DNA of 63,155 nucleotides from assembly GCF_002149035.1 (NCBI RefSeq), contig NZ_NGFP01000017.1, positions 1 through 63,155 on the forward strand, read 5' to 3'. Under the pieces are notes generated by a model. That model was given only the letters and a program-made list of their open reading frames with translations, ran no database searches and was not told the DNA's origin. This document shows, piece by piece, positions 56,275-63,155 of this stretch. The translations under genes and the position numbers were made by a program. The DNA is from Streptosporangium minutum (GTDB lineage: Bacteria; Actinomycetota; Actinomycetes; Streptosporangiales; Streptosporangiaceae). Within the stretch, counting starts at the first letter, position 1. Every line of letters begins with the position of its first letter.

Positions 56275-59200
56275 TCATCCGCACACCTCGAAGCGCTGGA
56301 TCTCGGGGAGGTGCAGCTGCCATTCCTGTGGGGTCATGGTCCGGCCCGCTCTGGCGCAGACGGCCGCCGCGACCCGCCCCTCGTCGAGGAGGTGCCGTCG
56401 CACGACGCCCTCCCCTGTCACGCTGTACAGCGTCCCGCCGTCCGCGCTGAACGCCATCGAGGCGCTCCTTGAGAAGCCGGGCTCTGCCAGGCCGTCGAAC
56501 ACGACGCCGAGGAGTTGCCTGCTCGGCACGTCCCACAGCCGGATCCGGTCACCGGACTCGTACGAGGCGAGCGTGCGCCCGTCGGGCGACCAGGCGAGGA
56601 AGGTGCTTTCGCCCACGGCGGGAAGGTCCCCGACGGCGGACGTGAGAGCGGGGTTCCACAGGGAGATCCGGCCGGAGCCGCTGAAGGCTACGAGCCCGCC
56701 GTCGGGGCGGAAGACGTAGGGGTCCGAGAGGCTGCCGAGGCCCTCCGGCCGCGGGCGCCGGGAGCCGTCGGCCGGGTCGATGAGTTCGGGGACGTGGCCG
56801 GCCACGAGGAGCCCGCCGTCGGGGCGGAAGGCCATGGAGCCGCCGTCGGCCACGTCGGTACGGGTGACCACACCGGTCTTCAGGTTCCGCAGTTCCAGGG
56901 GGAGGATGCCGTCCCGCCCGCTGACCGCGACCGCCAGCGTGCCGCCGTCCGGGCTGAACACCAGGCCGTCGACGCCTGTGGCCCGCCTGGTCGCGACCTC
57001 GAAGGCGGTGAGCGGCCTGCCCGAGCTCATGTCGACGACCCGCACCCGCCTGCCCGTTCTGTCGCCGATGGCCACGCGCCCGCCGTCGGGGCTGAAGGCG
57101 AACACGTTGGCCCGCCCGGCGAGGGCCGCTCCGACCTGCCGGGCGTCACGGACGTCCCACAGCCGCGCCTCGTCATCTGTGCCGATCGCGAGGATCCGCC
57201 CTCCCGGTCCCAGGAGCGCGCCGCCGTAGGACGACACCCCCGCGGCCACTGGACTGTCGAACATCGGTGAGATGTCGAGCGTGTGGATCCTCCCTCCTGC
57301 CGTCGCCACGCGCAGCACCCGGTCGGCTTCGTCGATGCGGAGGGGGTCCGGCTCCTCGGGCAGCCGTCGCTCCATGACGATGTGCTTGTCGCTGTTCCGG
57401 TGCACGACCAGCTCTCCGAGCAGGCTCCAGTGCGCCATGAACCGGGCGCTGGACGCGATCCGCCTTCCGGTGGTTCCAGCGAGGTAGTCCGTCACGAGGT
57501 CGCCCGAGGGTAGGCGCCTTACCTGCACCTTTCTCTCCGACGGACCGTTCACGACGGACGCGAGGGTGCGGCCGTCCTCGCCGAACTCGACGTCGTCGAG
57601 ACGGTGTTTCAAAGGCAGCCAGGTTGCGGGGACGCGCGTGCCCTTGCGCAGGTCCCACAGCTCGGCCCTGCCTCCGCCCGTGGTGGACACCAGGCCGAGG
57701 CTGCGGTCGGCGTTCACGGCGTCCAGGGGCGCCCCCGATCCCGCGCGGAGCCGTGTGCGGCCGGTCACGTCCCACCATCGGGCCGCGTAGTCGCCTTCGG
57801 GTACGGCCAGCAGCCGCCCGGTGCGGTCGAAGGCCATCTCCCCCGGCTGGAGCTCCTCGACCCCCGCCGCGAATCCGCCGCCGACGGGTCTGCCCGTGGT
57901 GACGTCCCACAACCGCACGTTCCGATCGTCCTGTAGGGCGAGCGTCCTGCCGTCGGGGCTGAGCGCGGCCTTCCTGATCGTCGTGCCCACGCCGGAGAAG
58001 GCGCGGGTCTGGCGATGTTCCCGCACGTCCCAGAGACGCACCCGGCCGTCGAGGACGGCTGCGAGCGCGCGACCGTCGCGGGTGAGGGCGTAGACCGTGT
58101 CGGGGCTCGCGTGCGGGTCGGTGAAGGAATCGACCGTGAGCTGGGACAGCGACTCGTAGAGCGCTCCGCGCGGCTCGGGCAGTAAGGGAGCCAGCCGCCA
58201 GGCCGCCACGCTCAGCAGCATCGCGGCCCTGGGGTCGCTTTCCCGCAGGCCGGCGGCGCGCAGCGCGAGCGATCTGGCCGTCGCCTCGTCCCGTTGCCGG
58301 TCGGAGACGCCGCGGCGGTACTCGGCCAGGCCGAGCCCGCCGAGCGTGGCCACCAGCAGGACGGCGAGCGTGGCGGCGAGCAGGCCGCGGCGTCTGGACT
58401 GCCTCCTGGACTGTCCCGCCGCGGCGTCGAGGAACTCGCGCTCCAGCTCCAGCAGCGTGATGTCCCTGCGCTCGGCGGCCGCCCACCGCAGGGTCCTGTC
58501 GAGGTTGGAGCCGTGCAGCAGGTCGCCGGGCTTACGGCCGTGGCCGTCCCAGAACCGGGCGGCTTCGGTCAGCCGCCGGTGGACGGGCAGGCCCTCGCGG
58601 TTGTCGGCCACCCACTGTCGCAGCCGTGGCCACGCCTGGATCAGGGCGGGTCTGGCCAGCGTGTAGGCGGAGCCCGCTTCGGAGCCCGCTTCGGAGCCCG
58701 CTTCGGCGATCAGCCCGGCGGCGCCGTAGAGGGCCAGCAGCGCATCGACGGCGTCGCAGTCCAGGAGCTCCGAACGGGAGACCCGCCTGATCGACCCGTC
58801 GCCGTCGACCATCCGCAGGAAGACCTCGGGTGCGACGGCCCTCTCGCGTTCGGAGAGCTCTTCGAAGAGCTCCTCGGCGATCGTGCCCAGGTCCGGATCC
58901 GCCGGCCCCTTCAGCGAGGCGGCCTCGGCGCCGCCCTCGGTCAGCAGGTCATCGCCGTCCAGGTCGCCGAGCAGGCCGAACAGGATGTCCTTGGCCGAGG
59001 GCCGCAGGGCGGGATCCCGTGAGAGCGCCGCGGTCACCAGCCCGCTGAGAGGTTCCGCCAGGCCGTTCGGATCGGGCCGGAAGCCGAGCACGCCGCCGAT
59101 GACCGTCATGGGGTCCTGGCTCTGTACGGCGTCGCGCCCCGACGCGGAGAAGAGCACCACCAGCGCCCAGGCCCAGACGTCGGCGGCGGCCGTGGCGCCG

Positions 59201-59742
59201 CGACCCGTCAGGACCTCCGGCGCCATGTAGCCGGGTGTACCCATGATCGGACCCGTCGTGGTCGGCCCCACCTGCCGGGCCACGCCGAAGTCGATCACTC
59301 TCGGCCCGTCGGGGCCCAGGATGATGTTGTCGGGTTTAAGGTCGCGGTGGACCACCCCGGCCTGGTGGATGGCGGCCAGCGCGGTGGCGACGCCGACGGC
59401 CAGACGCCGCAGCGCGTCCCCCTCGTACGGGCCCGTCGCGCCGATCACCTGGCGCAGGTTGGGGCCGGGGACGAACTCGCTGACGATGTAGGGCTCGGCC
59501 ACGTCGAGGCGGGCCTCGACGACCCGGGCGGTGCAGAACGAGGCCACCCGCTGCGCGGCCGCGGCTTCGGCGGCCAGCCGGGACCGGGAGGCCGGGTCGT
59601 CGACCCTGGGCACTTTGACCGCGACCCGCTCGCCGCCCTCGCCGTAGGCCTCGTAGACCACTCCCTGCCCGCCGGCGCCCAGCCGTCCCGCCAGCCAGTA
59701 GCGGCCCAGCCGCTGCGGGTCAGAAGGGGCGAGAGGAGCCAT
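56275..59742 (-). CDS. Membrane Ser/Thr protein kinase with nSTAND-like linker and WD40 repeats
   Basis: The 1155-residue protein has a Pkn-type kinase domain at about 12-265: Gly loop GAGGQGVVY, Lys43, HRDLKPDN (132-139), DFG (151-153), GTPGYMAPEVL. A helical, winged-helix-like region (about 280-450) resembles that of nSTAND/AfsK-like kinases and includes an EAGS repeat. One membrane helix follows (LLAATLAVLLVATLGGLGLA, about 468-487), then a WD40-type beta propeller (DGRTLALQDDRNVRLWDV, SPDGRTLASYESGDRIRLWD) that would lie outside the cytoplasm. ATG 59742 is divergent from a SARP gene 57 bp away, as in kinase-regulator pairs; that SARP is a likely substrate (inference). Confidence 0.88.
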   Translation of the reverse strand: MAPLAPSDPQRLGRYWLAGRLGAGGQGVVYEAYGEGGERVAVKVPRVDDPASRSRLAAEAAAAQRVASFCTARVVEARLDVAEPYIVSEFVPGPNLRQVIGATGPYEGDALRRLAVGVATALAAIHQAGVVHRDLKPDNIILGPDGPRVIDFGVARQVGPTTTGPIMGTPGYMAPEVLTGRGATAAADVWAWALVVLFSASGRDAVQSQDPMTVIGGVLGFRPDPNGLAEPLSGLVTAALSRDPALRPSAKDILFGLLGDLDGDDLLTEGGAEAASLKGPADPDLGTIAEELFEELSERERAVAPEVFLRMVDGDGSIRRVSRSELLDCDAVDALLALYGAAGLIAEAGSEAGSEAGSAYTLARPALIQAWPRLRQWVADNREGLPVHRRLTEAARFWDGHGRKPGDLLHGSNLDRTLRWAAAERRDITLLELEREFLDAAAGQSRRQSRRRGLLAATLAVLLVATLGGLGLAEYRRGVSDRQRDEATARSLALRAAGLRESDPRAAMLLSVAAWRLAPLLPEPRGALYESLSQLTVDSFTDPHASPDTVYALTRDGRALAAVLDGRVRLWDVREHRQTRAFSGVGTTIRKAALSPDGRTLALQDDRNVRLWDVTTGRPVGGGFAAGVEELQPGEMAFDRTGRLLAVPEGDYAARWWDVTGRTRLRAGSGAPLDAVNADRSLGLVSTTGGGRAELWDLRKGTRVPATWLPLKHRLDDVEFGEDGRTLASVVNGPSERKVQVRRLPSGDLVTDYLAGTTGRRIASSARFMAHWSLLGELVVHRNSDKHIVMERRLPEEPDPLRIDEADRVLRVATAGGRIHTLDISPMFDSPVAAGVSSYGGALLGPGGRILAIGTDDEARLWDVRDARQVGAALAGRANVFAFSPDGGRVAIGDRTGRRVRVVDMSSGRPLTAFEVATRRATGVDGLVFSPDGGTLAVAVSGRDGILPLELRNLKTGVVTRTDVADGGSMAFRPDGGLLVAGHVPELIDPADGSRRPRPEGLGSLSDPYVFRPDGGLVAFSGSGRISLWNPALTSAVGDLPAVGESTFLAWSPDGRTLASYESGDRIRLWDVPSRQLLGVVFDGLAEPGFSRSASMAFSADGGTLYSVTGEGVVRRHLLDEGRVAAAVCARAGRTMTPQEWQLHLPEIQRFEVCG
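58669..58704. repeat. Three 12-bp tandem repeats inside the kinase gene
   Basis: GGAGCCCGCTTC occurs three times in a row and encodes Glu-Ala-Gly-Ser repeats in the linker after the kinase domain. Exact copies imply recent slippage and possible length variation between strains. Confidence 0.7.
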
Positions 59743-59799
59743 CAATATGGAATTCTGAGCACTGATTGATCATCTGTCCGTCGCATTGAGGAAATTCAT

Positions 59800-62397
59800 A
59801 TGGAATTTCGCATCATGGGCGCGCTGGAGGTGCGTGACGGCGCGGAGGACCGGACCCCGACCGCCCCCAAGCACAGGGATCTGCTGGCGATGTTCGTGCT
59901 GAACGCGCGACGGCCGCTGACGGTCGGGCGGTTGCGCGCGCTGCTGTGGCCCCGCGAGGACGGAGAGCGCTCTGACTCGCTCGTACGGGGGTACGTCGGC
60001 CAGCTCCGGCGGCTGATCGGCAAAGACGTGATCACCACCGTGTCGGGAACCTACACGCTGGCCATCGAGGAGGACCAGCTCGACGTCGACCGCTTCAGGC
60101 GGCTCGTGGCGCGGGGATCGCGCGAGGATCTCCGGGAGGCGCTCGCCCTGTGGCGGGGGCCGGTGCTGGAGGACGTCGACCCCGACGCCGGGCGCTGGGT
60201 GGAGACCGGGCTGCTACGTGAGGAACTTCAGGAGCTGCGGCTGCTGGCGCTCGAACGCCGCGTCGGCTACGAACTCGACGCGGGCGGCCACCGTGAGGTC
60301 CTCGCCGAGCTGCGGCGGCTGGTCGCGCGGCATCCCCTCTGGCAGGGTTTCCGCGGCCAGTACATGCTCGCGCTCTATCGCAGTGGCCGCCGCGTGGACG
60401 CGCTGAACGCCTACTCCGCACTGCGCGACGAGCTCGACGACGGGCACGCCATCGAGCCCGACGCGGAGCTTCAGCTGCTCTACCACCGGATGCTCCACGA
60501 CGACGTCTCACTGCACGTCTCCGCCGGCCCGCCCGTGCTCCTGCCGCGCGACGTGGCCGACTTCACCGGTAGGCGGGATCTGGTCGACCGGGTGATCGGC
60601 GACCTGGTCGTCGTGCACGGCCAGGCAGGCGTGGGCAAGTCCGCGCTGGCCGTACACGCCGCGTGGCGGCACAGGGAGCGCTTCCCCGAGGGAATCCTCT
60701 ACGCCGACCTGCGTGAGACGACCGCTCCCGCCGCGGTGCTCGAGGACTTCCTGCGCTGGCTGGGCTGCCCCGCCCAAGCGGTCCCCGCCACCCTTGAGCG
60801 GCGCGAGCGTCTGCTCCGCACGTACGCGGCCAACCGGCGGCTGCTCGTGCTGCTCGACAACGCCGCCGACGAGAGCCAGGTCCGGCCGCTGCTGACGTCG
60901 TGCCCGACGGTCGTCACCAGCCGCTCCACGCTCGGCGGGCTCACCGACGCGACCCGCGTGCCCGTCGGCGTGCTCGAGGATGACGACGCCTGCGACCTCG
61001 TCTCCAGGCTCATCGGGCCGGGGCGGGCGGCCCGGCCCGCGACGGCACGGCTCGTGCGTCTGTGCGGCGGCCTGCCCATCGCGCTGCGCGTCGCCGGGTC
61101 CCAGCTCGCCGCCCGCCCCGCCTGGACGGTTGACCACCTGGTGGGCCTGCTGGAGGACGAACACGGGCGGCTCGACCGGCTGCGTGTGGGTGACCAGGCC
61201 GTCCGAGGGGTGTTCCGCCTCGGCTACGACGGCCTTCCCGAGCCGGCCAGACGCGCGCTGCGCCGCCTCGGCGCGCCGTCGGCGCCCGACTTCGCCGACT
61301 GGGTGGCCGTGGTCCTCGGTGACCATGCGGAGGCGCTGGTGGAGGCGGGCCTGCTGGAGACGCACACGATCGATGTCGCCGGCCAGGTCCGTTACCGGCT
61401 GCACGACCTCACCCGGCTCTTCGCGCGGGAACAGCTGGACGCCGAGGCCGTTCAGGAGGCGCTGTCGGACCTCGTGACGGTCGCGATGGCCAGGGTTCAG
61501 GCCTCGCGATTCACCCTGGTCTCCGGCGAGCCGCCCTCCTCGCCCGCCGCGACGACGGACATCAGGCAGTCGGTGGAGTGGCTCTACGCCGAGCGGGTGT
61601 TCCTGGTGAACCTTGTCGGCGACCTGCACGACGCCGGACTGTGGGACGGCGGCTGGCGGCTGGCGCACCTGCTCGCCCCCTTCCTCGAACGGCAGCGCTT
61701 CCTGCACGACTGGCGGCGGATCTGCGAAACCGGTCTCGAAGCCGCCCGCCGCGCGGGCAGCGCCCGCGGCGTCGCCCTGATCCTGCGCGACCAGGGCGAC
61801 CTGCACCGCGCCGAACGGCAGTGGGAGCTGGCGCATGATCGGCTCAGGCTGGCGCTGGGGGCCTTCCTGCGCGAGGGCGCCGCGCGGGATGTGGCCCGCA
61901 CTCGGCGCAGACTGGGCCAGGTCTATCTGGAGCAGGGCAAATTCGACGAGGCGGAGCGCAGCCTCGTCAAGTGCCTCGCTGTGGCCGAGAACCCGAAGGA
62001 CATCGCGGAGGCGATCAGCGCGCTGGGCTCGGTGGCACACCGGACGGGCCGCCTCGCGGAGGCGGCCGAACGGTTCGCGGACGCGGCCTCGCGCCTGGCT
62101 GATCTGGGCGACCGCCACCGGCACGCGGACGCGCTGCTGGAGCTGACCGCGGTACGGCTGGCGCAGGGCCTGGTCACCGACGCCAGGCAGGCGGCGCAGC
62201 GGGCGAGGGGCATCGCCGTACGCCTCGGTGACCGGCTGCTCGACGCGCACGGGCTGCTGATGCTGGCGCGCGTCAACCTCGCGGAGGGCGCCGCGAGCCG
62301 AGCGCGCGACCTGGCCGAGGAGGCGCTGAAGATCTTCGACGGAGCCGGCGACGACCGGGGCAGGGGCGAGGCGCTCGACGTGCTCCACCGGACCTGA
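59800..62397 (+). CDS. SARP/AfsR-like transcriptional activator (BTAD, NB-ARC, TPR)
   Basis: The 865-residue protein has an OmpR-like DNA-binding domain (1-90; MEFRIMGALEVRDG, LTVGRLRALLWPRED), a BTAD domain (95-235), an NTPase with P-loop GQAGVGKS (274-281), LLVLLDNAAD and CGGLPIALRVAGSQ, then TPR repeats (about 630-860; GQVYLEQGKFDEAERSLVK). This is the AfsR domain order. It diverges from the membrane kinase and is followed by a secreted-protein gene whose promoter has 11-bp-phased repeats. Confidence 0.9.
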   Translation: MEFRIMGALEVRDGAEDRTPTAPKHRDLLAMFVLNARRPLTVGRLRALLWPREDGERSDSLVRGYVGQLRRLIGKDVITTVSGTYTLAIEEDQLDVDRFRRLVARGSREDLREALALWRGPVLEDVDPDAGRWVETGLLREELQELRLLALERRVGYELDAGGHREVLAELRRLVARHPLWQGFRGQYMLALYRSGRRVDALNAYSALRDELDDGHAIEPDAELQLLYHRMLHDDVSLHVSAGPPVLLPRDVADFTGRRDLVDRVIGDLVVVHGQAGVGKSALAVHAAWRHRERFPEGILYADLRETTAPAAVLEDFLRWLGCPAQAVPATLERRERLLRTYAANRRLLVLLDNAADESQVRPLLTSCPTVVTSRSTLGGLTDATRVPVGVLEDDDACDLVSRLIGPGRAARPATARLVRLCGGLPIALRVAGSQLAARPAWTVDHLVGLLEDEHGRLDRLRVGDQAVRGVFRLGYDGLPEPARRALRRLGAPSAPDFADWVAVVLGDHAEALVEAGLLETHTIDVAGQVRYRLHDLTRLFAREQLDAEAVQEALSDLVTVAMARVQASRFTLVSGEPPSSPAATTDIRQSVEWLYAERVFLVNLVGDLHDAGLWDGGWRLAHLLAPFLERQRFLHDWRRICETGLEAARRAGSARGVALILRDQGDLHRAERQWELAHDRLRLALGAFLREGAARDVARTRRRLGQVYLEQGKFDEAERSLVKCLAVAENPKDIAEAISALGSVAHRTGRLAEAAERFADAASRLADLGDRHRHADALLELTAVRLAQGLVTDARQAAQRARGIAVRLGDRLLDAHGLLMLARVNLAEGAASRARDLAEEALKIFDGAGDDRGRGEALDVLHRT

Positions 62398-62401
62398 CAG
62401 A

Positions 62402-62437
62402 TCCTCAACATCTCCTCAACACGCCCCGGCCTACCTT
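62402..62437 (+). promoter_or_regulatory. SARP-type direct repeats and -10 before the secreted-protein gene
   Basis: TCCTCAACA occurs at 62402 and again at 62413, exactly 11 bp apart, i.e. on the same helix face. TACCTT (62432-62437) follows as a -10 candidate 11 bases after the second repeat core. This matches the layout of SARP-activated promoters and lies right after the SARP gene. Confidence 0.55.
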
Positions 62438-62471
62438 CCTCTCACACCGCACGACAAGAGAGGGAAACGAC

Positions 62472-62966
62472 ATGAAGCCGATCTCGAAGATCAGCACCGC
62501 CGTCGTGGCCGGCGCGCTGTCGCTGGGCGCGATGGCCGCCACCGCGGAGGCCTCGCCGGCCGCTCCGGCCAGGGCCTCCGGCGCGACCGTGGCCGGCGCC
62601 GCGTCGGCCGGCTACCTGAGCGGTAGCTGCGGAGCGAACCGGGGTAACTACGGCAACCTCAAGGCGTACTACTACACCTCCGGCAGCAAGGACTACTTCA
62701 ACCGGTTCAACTGGTATCTCGGCGGGGGCGGGCTCAGAAAGAAGAACAACGTCTCCCTGAGGGTCCGGGAGCGCCTGATCGGCCGGGCCGACAGGACGCT
62801 GTGGAGGTGGGCGTCGGGGGACAACGTCCGGCCGGGCACCGGCGGATACTCGCCGAGCCCCCACGTCGGGGTCTCGCGGCGGGCGAAGGTCCACGTCGAC
62901 TTCACCTTCGTCTTCGACCGCAGCGGCAAGGACCCGCGCTGCACCGGCCGTACCAACAGCCTCTGA
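62472..62966 (+). CDS. Secreted small protein of unknown function
   Basis: The 164-residue protein starts at ATG 62472 with AGAGAGGGAAA upstream. It has a Sec signal (ISTAVVAGALSLGAMAATAEA) and an Ala-rich start of the mature part. Two Cys (53 and 157) could form one disulfide spanning the domain. The mature chain is basic and aromatic (NYGNLKAYYYTSGSKDYFNR, FNWYLGGGGLRKKNN, KVHVDFTFVFDRSG). I do not recognise a family. Its promoter region carries SARP-type repeats, so it is probably the direct target of the upstream activator. Confidence 0.75.
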   Translation: MKPISKISTAVVAGALSLGAMAATAEASPAAPARASGATVAGAASAGYLSGSCGANRGNYGNLKAYYYTSGSKDYFNRFNWYLGGGGLRKKNNVSLRVRERLIGRADRTLWRWASGDNVRPGTGGYSPSPHVGVSRRAKVHVDFTFVFDRSGKDPRCTGRTNSL

Positions 62967-62985
62967 CCTCTGGCCCACGGCAGGT

Positions 62986-63014
62986 GGTGGCGCGCCGCGC
63001 GGCGGCGCGCCACC
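62986..63014 (+). terminator. 13-bp perfect hairpin after the secreted-protein gene
   Basis: GGTGGCGCGCCGC (62986-62998) pairs with GCGGCGCGCCACC (63002-63014) around GCG, 19 bp after the stop. A strong factor-independent-like stem without a U-tract. Confidence 0.6.
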
Positions 63015-63037
63015 CGGGCGTCCGAACGAAGGTGATC

Positions 63038-63155
63038 ATGAAAACCGCAGCGATCTCCGCACTGGCGACCGCGGTCGTCACGGCCGCCGCGCTGGCGATC
63101 GGCGCCTGTTCGCCGCCCGCGCCCGCCCCTTCAGCGAAAGTCCACGCCCCCGAGA
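63038..63155 (+). CDS. Lipoprotein, N-terminal part (runs off the window)
   Basis: ATG 63038 has GAAGGTG seven bases upstream and encodes MKTAAISALATAVVTAAALA then IGACSPPAPAPSAK, a lipoprotein signal with lipobox AIGAC (Cys about 24) and a Pro/Ala-rich linker. The gene continues past 63155, so its function cannot be read. Confidence 0.7.
   Translation, partial: MKTAAISALATAVVTAAALAIGACSPPAPAPSAKVHAPE

Noticed and set aside
1-63155. CRISPR arrays, tRNA or rRNA genes
   Set aside because: Reading both strands I found no regularly spaced repeats and no cloverleaf or rRNA-like stretch.

Overview
The window is about 63 kb of very GC-rich DNA with tight ATGA/GTGA gene overlaps, many GTG starts and actinomycete-type content: two SARP/AfsR-like activators, TetR/LacI/LysR/ArsR regulators, a secreted multidomain chitinase, a Ser/Thr kinase with WD40 repeats, six-hairpin glycosidases and a PIG-L deacetylase. 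This fits a soil Actinomycetota of Streptomyces/Streptosporangiaceae type. The genus is an inference from gene style; no rRNA gene is present.

Left arm (1-5800): a scarred accessory patch. It holds a decayed IS200/IS605 element (tnpB running off the left edge, tnpA broken), two separated pieces of a Tn3-family transposase (743-1585 and 5566-5745), a tyrosine-recombinase fragment, an unknown gene and a working-looking TetR/membrane-protein pair that share a 30-bp palindrome. 5758-14837: a SARP-NB-ARC-TPR regulator diverges from a decayed and an intact FAD monooxygenase; heptamers phased at 10-11 bp lie between them. An SGNH hydrolase and a CPBP protease-histidine kinase-response regulator operon follow.

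15122-35193: a large catabolic region. A seven-gene minus-strand operon (Tat-exported polyesterase-like hydrolase, Tat-lipoprotein ABC importer, M28-like protein, carboxylesterase, acyl-CoA ligase) sits behind a palindromic TetR site. Next to it lie an M28-like secreted protein plus a GH65-like glycosidase, and on the other side of a LacI gene a plus-strand ABC importer, serine hydrolase and GH78 rhamnosidase, with LacI-type operators. On the opposite strand, just beyond the GH78 gene, is a clear cobalamin riboswitch with no visible gene to control. 35524-42856: a LysR regulator faces an alpha/beta hydrolase and a complete Opp/Dpp-type importer.

43360-48164: the most novel-looking locus. It contains a signal-peptidase-I-like protein, a winged-helix regulator, a 59-residue precursor (not a long ORF, found by reading) whose last 33 residues hold eight cysteines after an Ala-Ser-Ala site, a strong stem-loop, a MauE-like membrane redox protein, a MauD/TlpA-like CxxC thioredoxin and a peptidase-less ABC exporter. 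I read it as a system for making, oxidising, exporting and trimming a disulfide-rich peptide; this is inference.

48239-63155: DUF6204 with its TetR, a stand-alone TrpF, a cysteine desulfurase, a PIG-L deacetylase, a leaderless ArsR gene, a CBM2-Fn3-Fn3-GH18 chitinase with a recognisable promoter, and a kinase/SARP/secreted-protein triad that resembles afsK-afsR-afsS in layout and has 11-bp-phased repeats in front of the last gene. A lipoprotein gene runs off the right edge.
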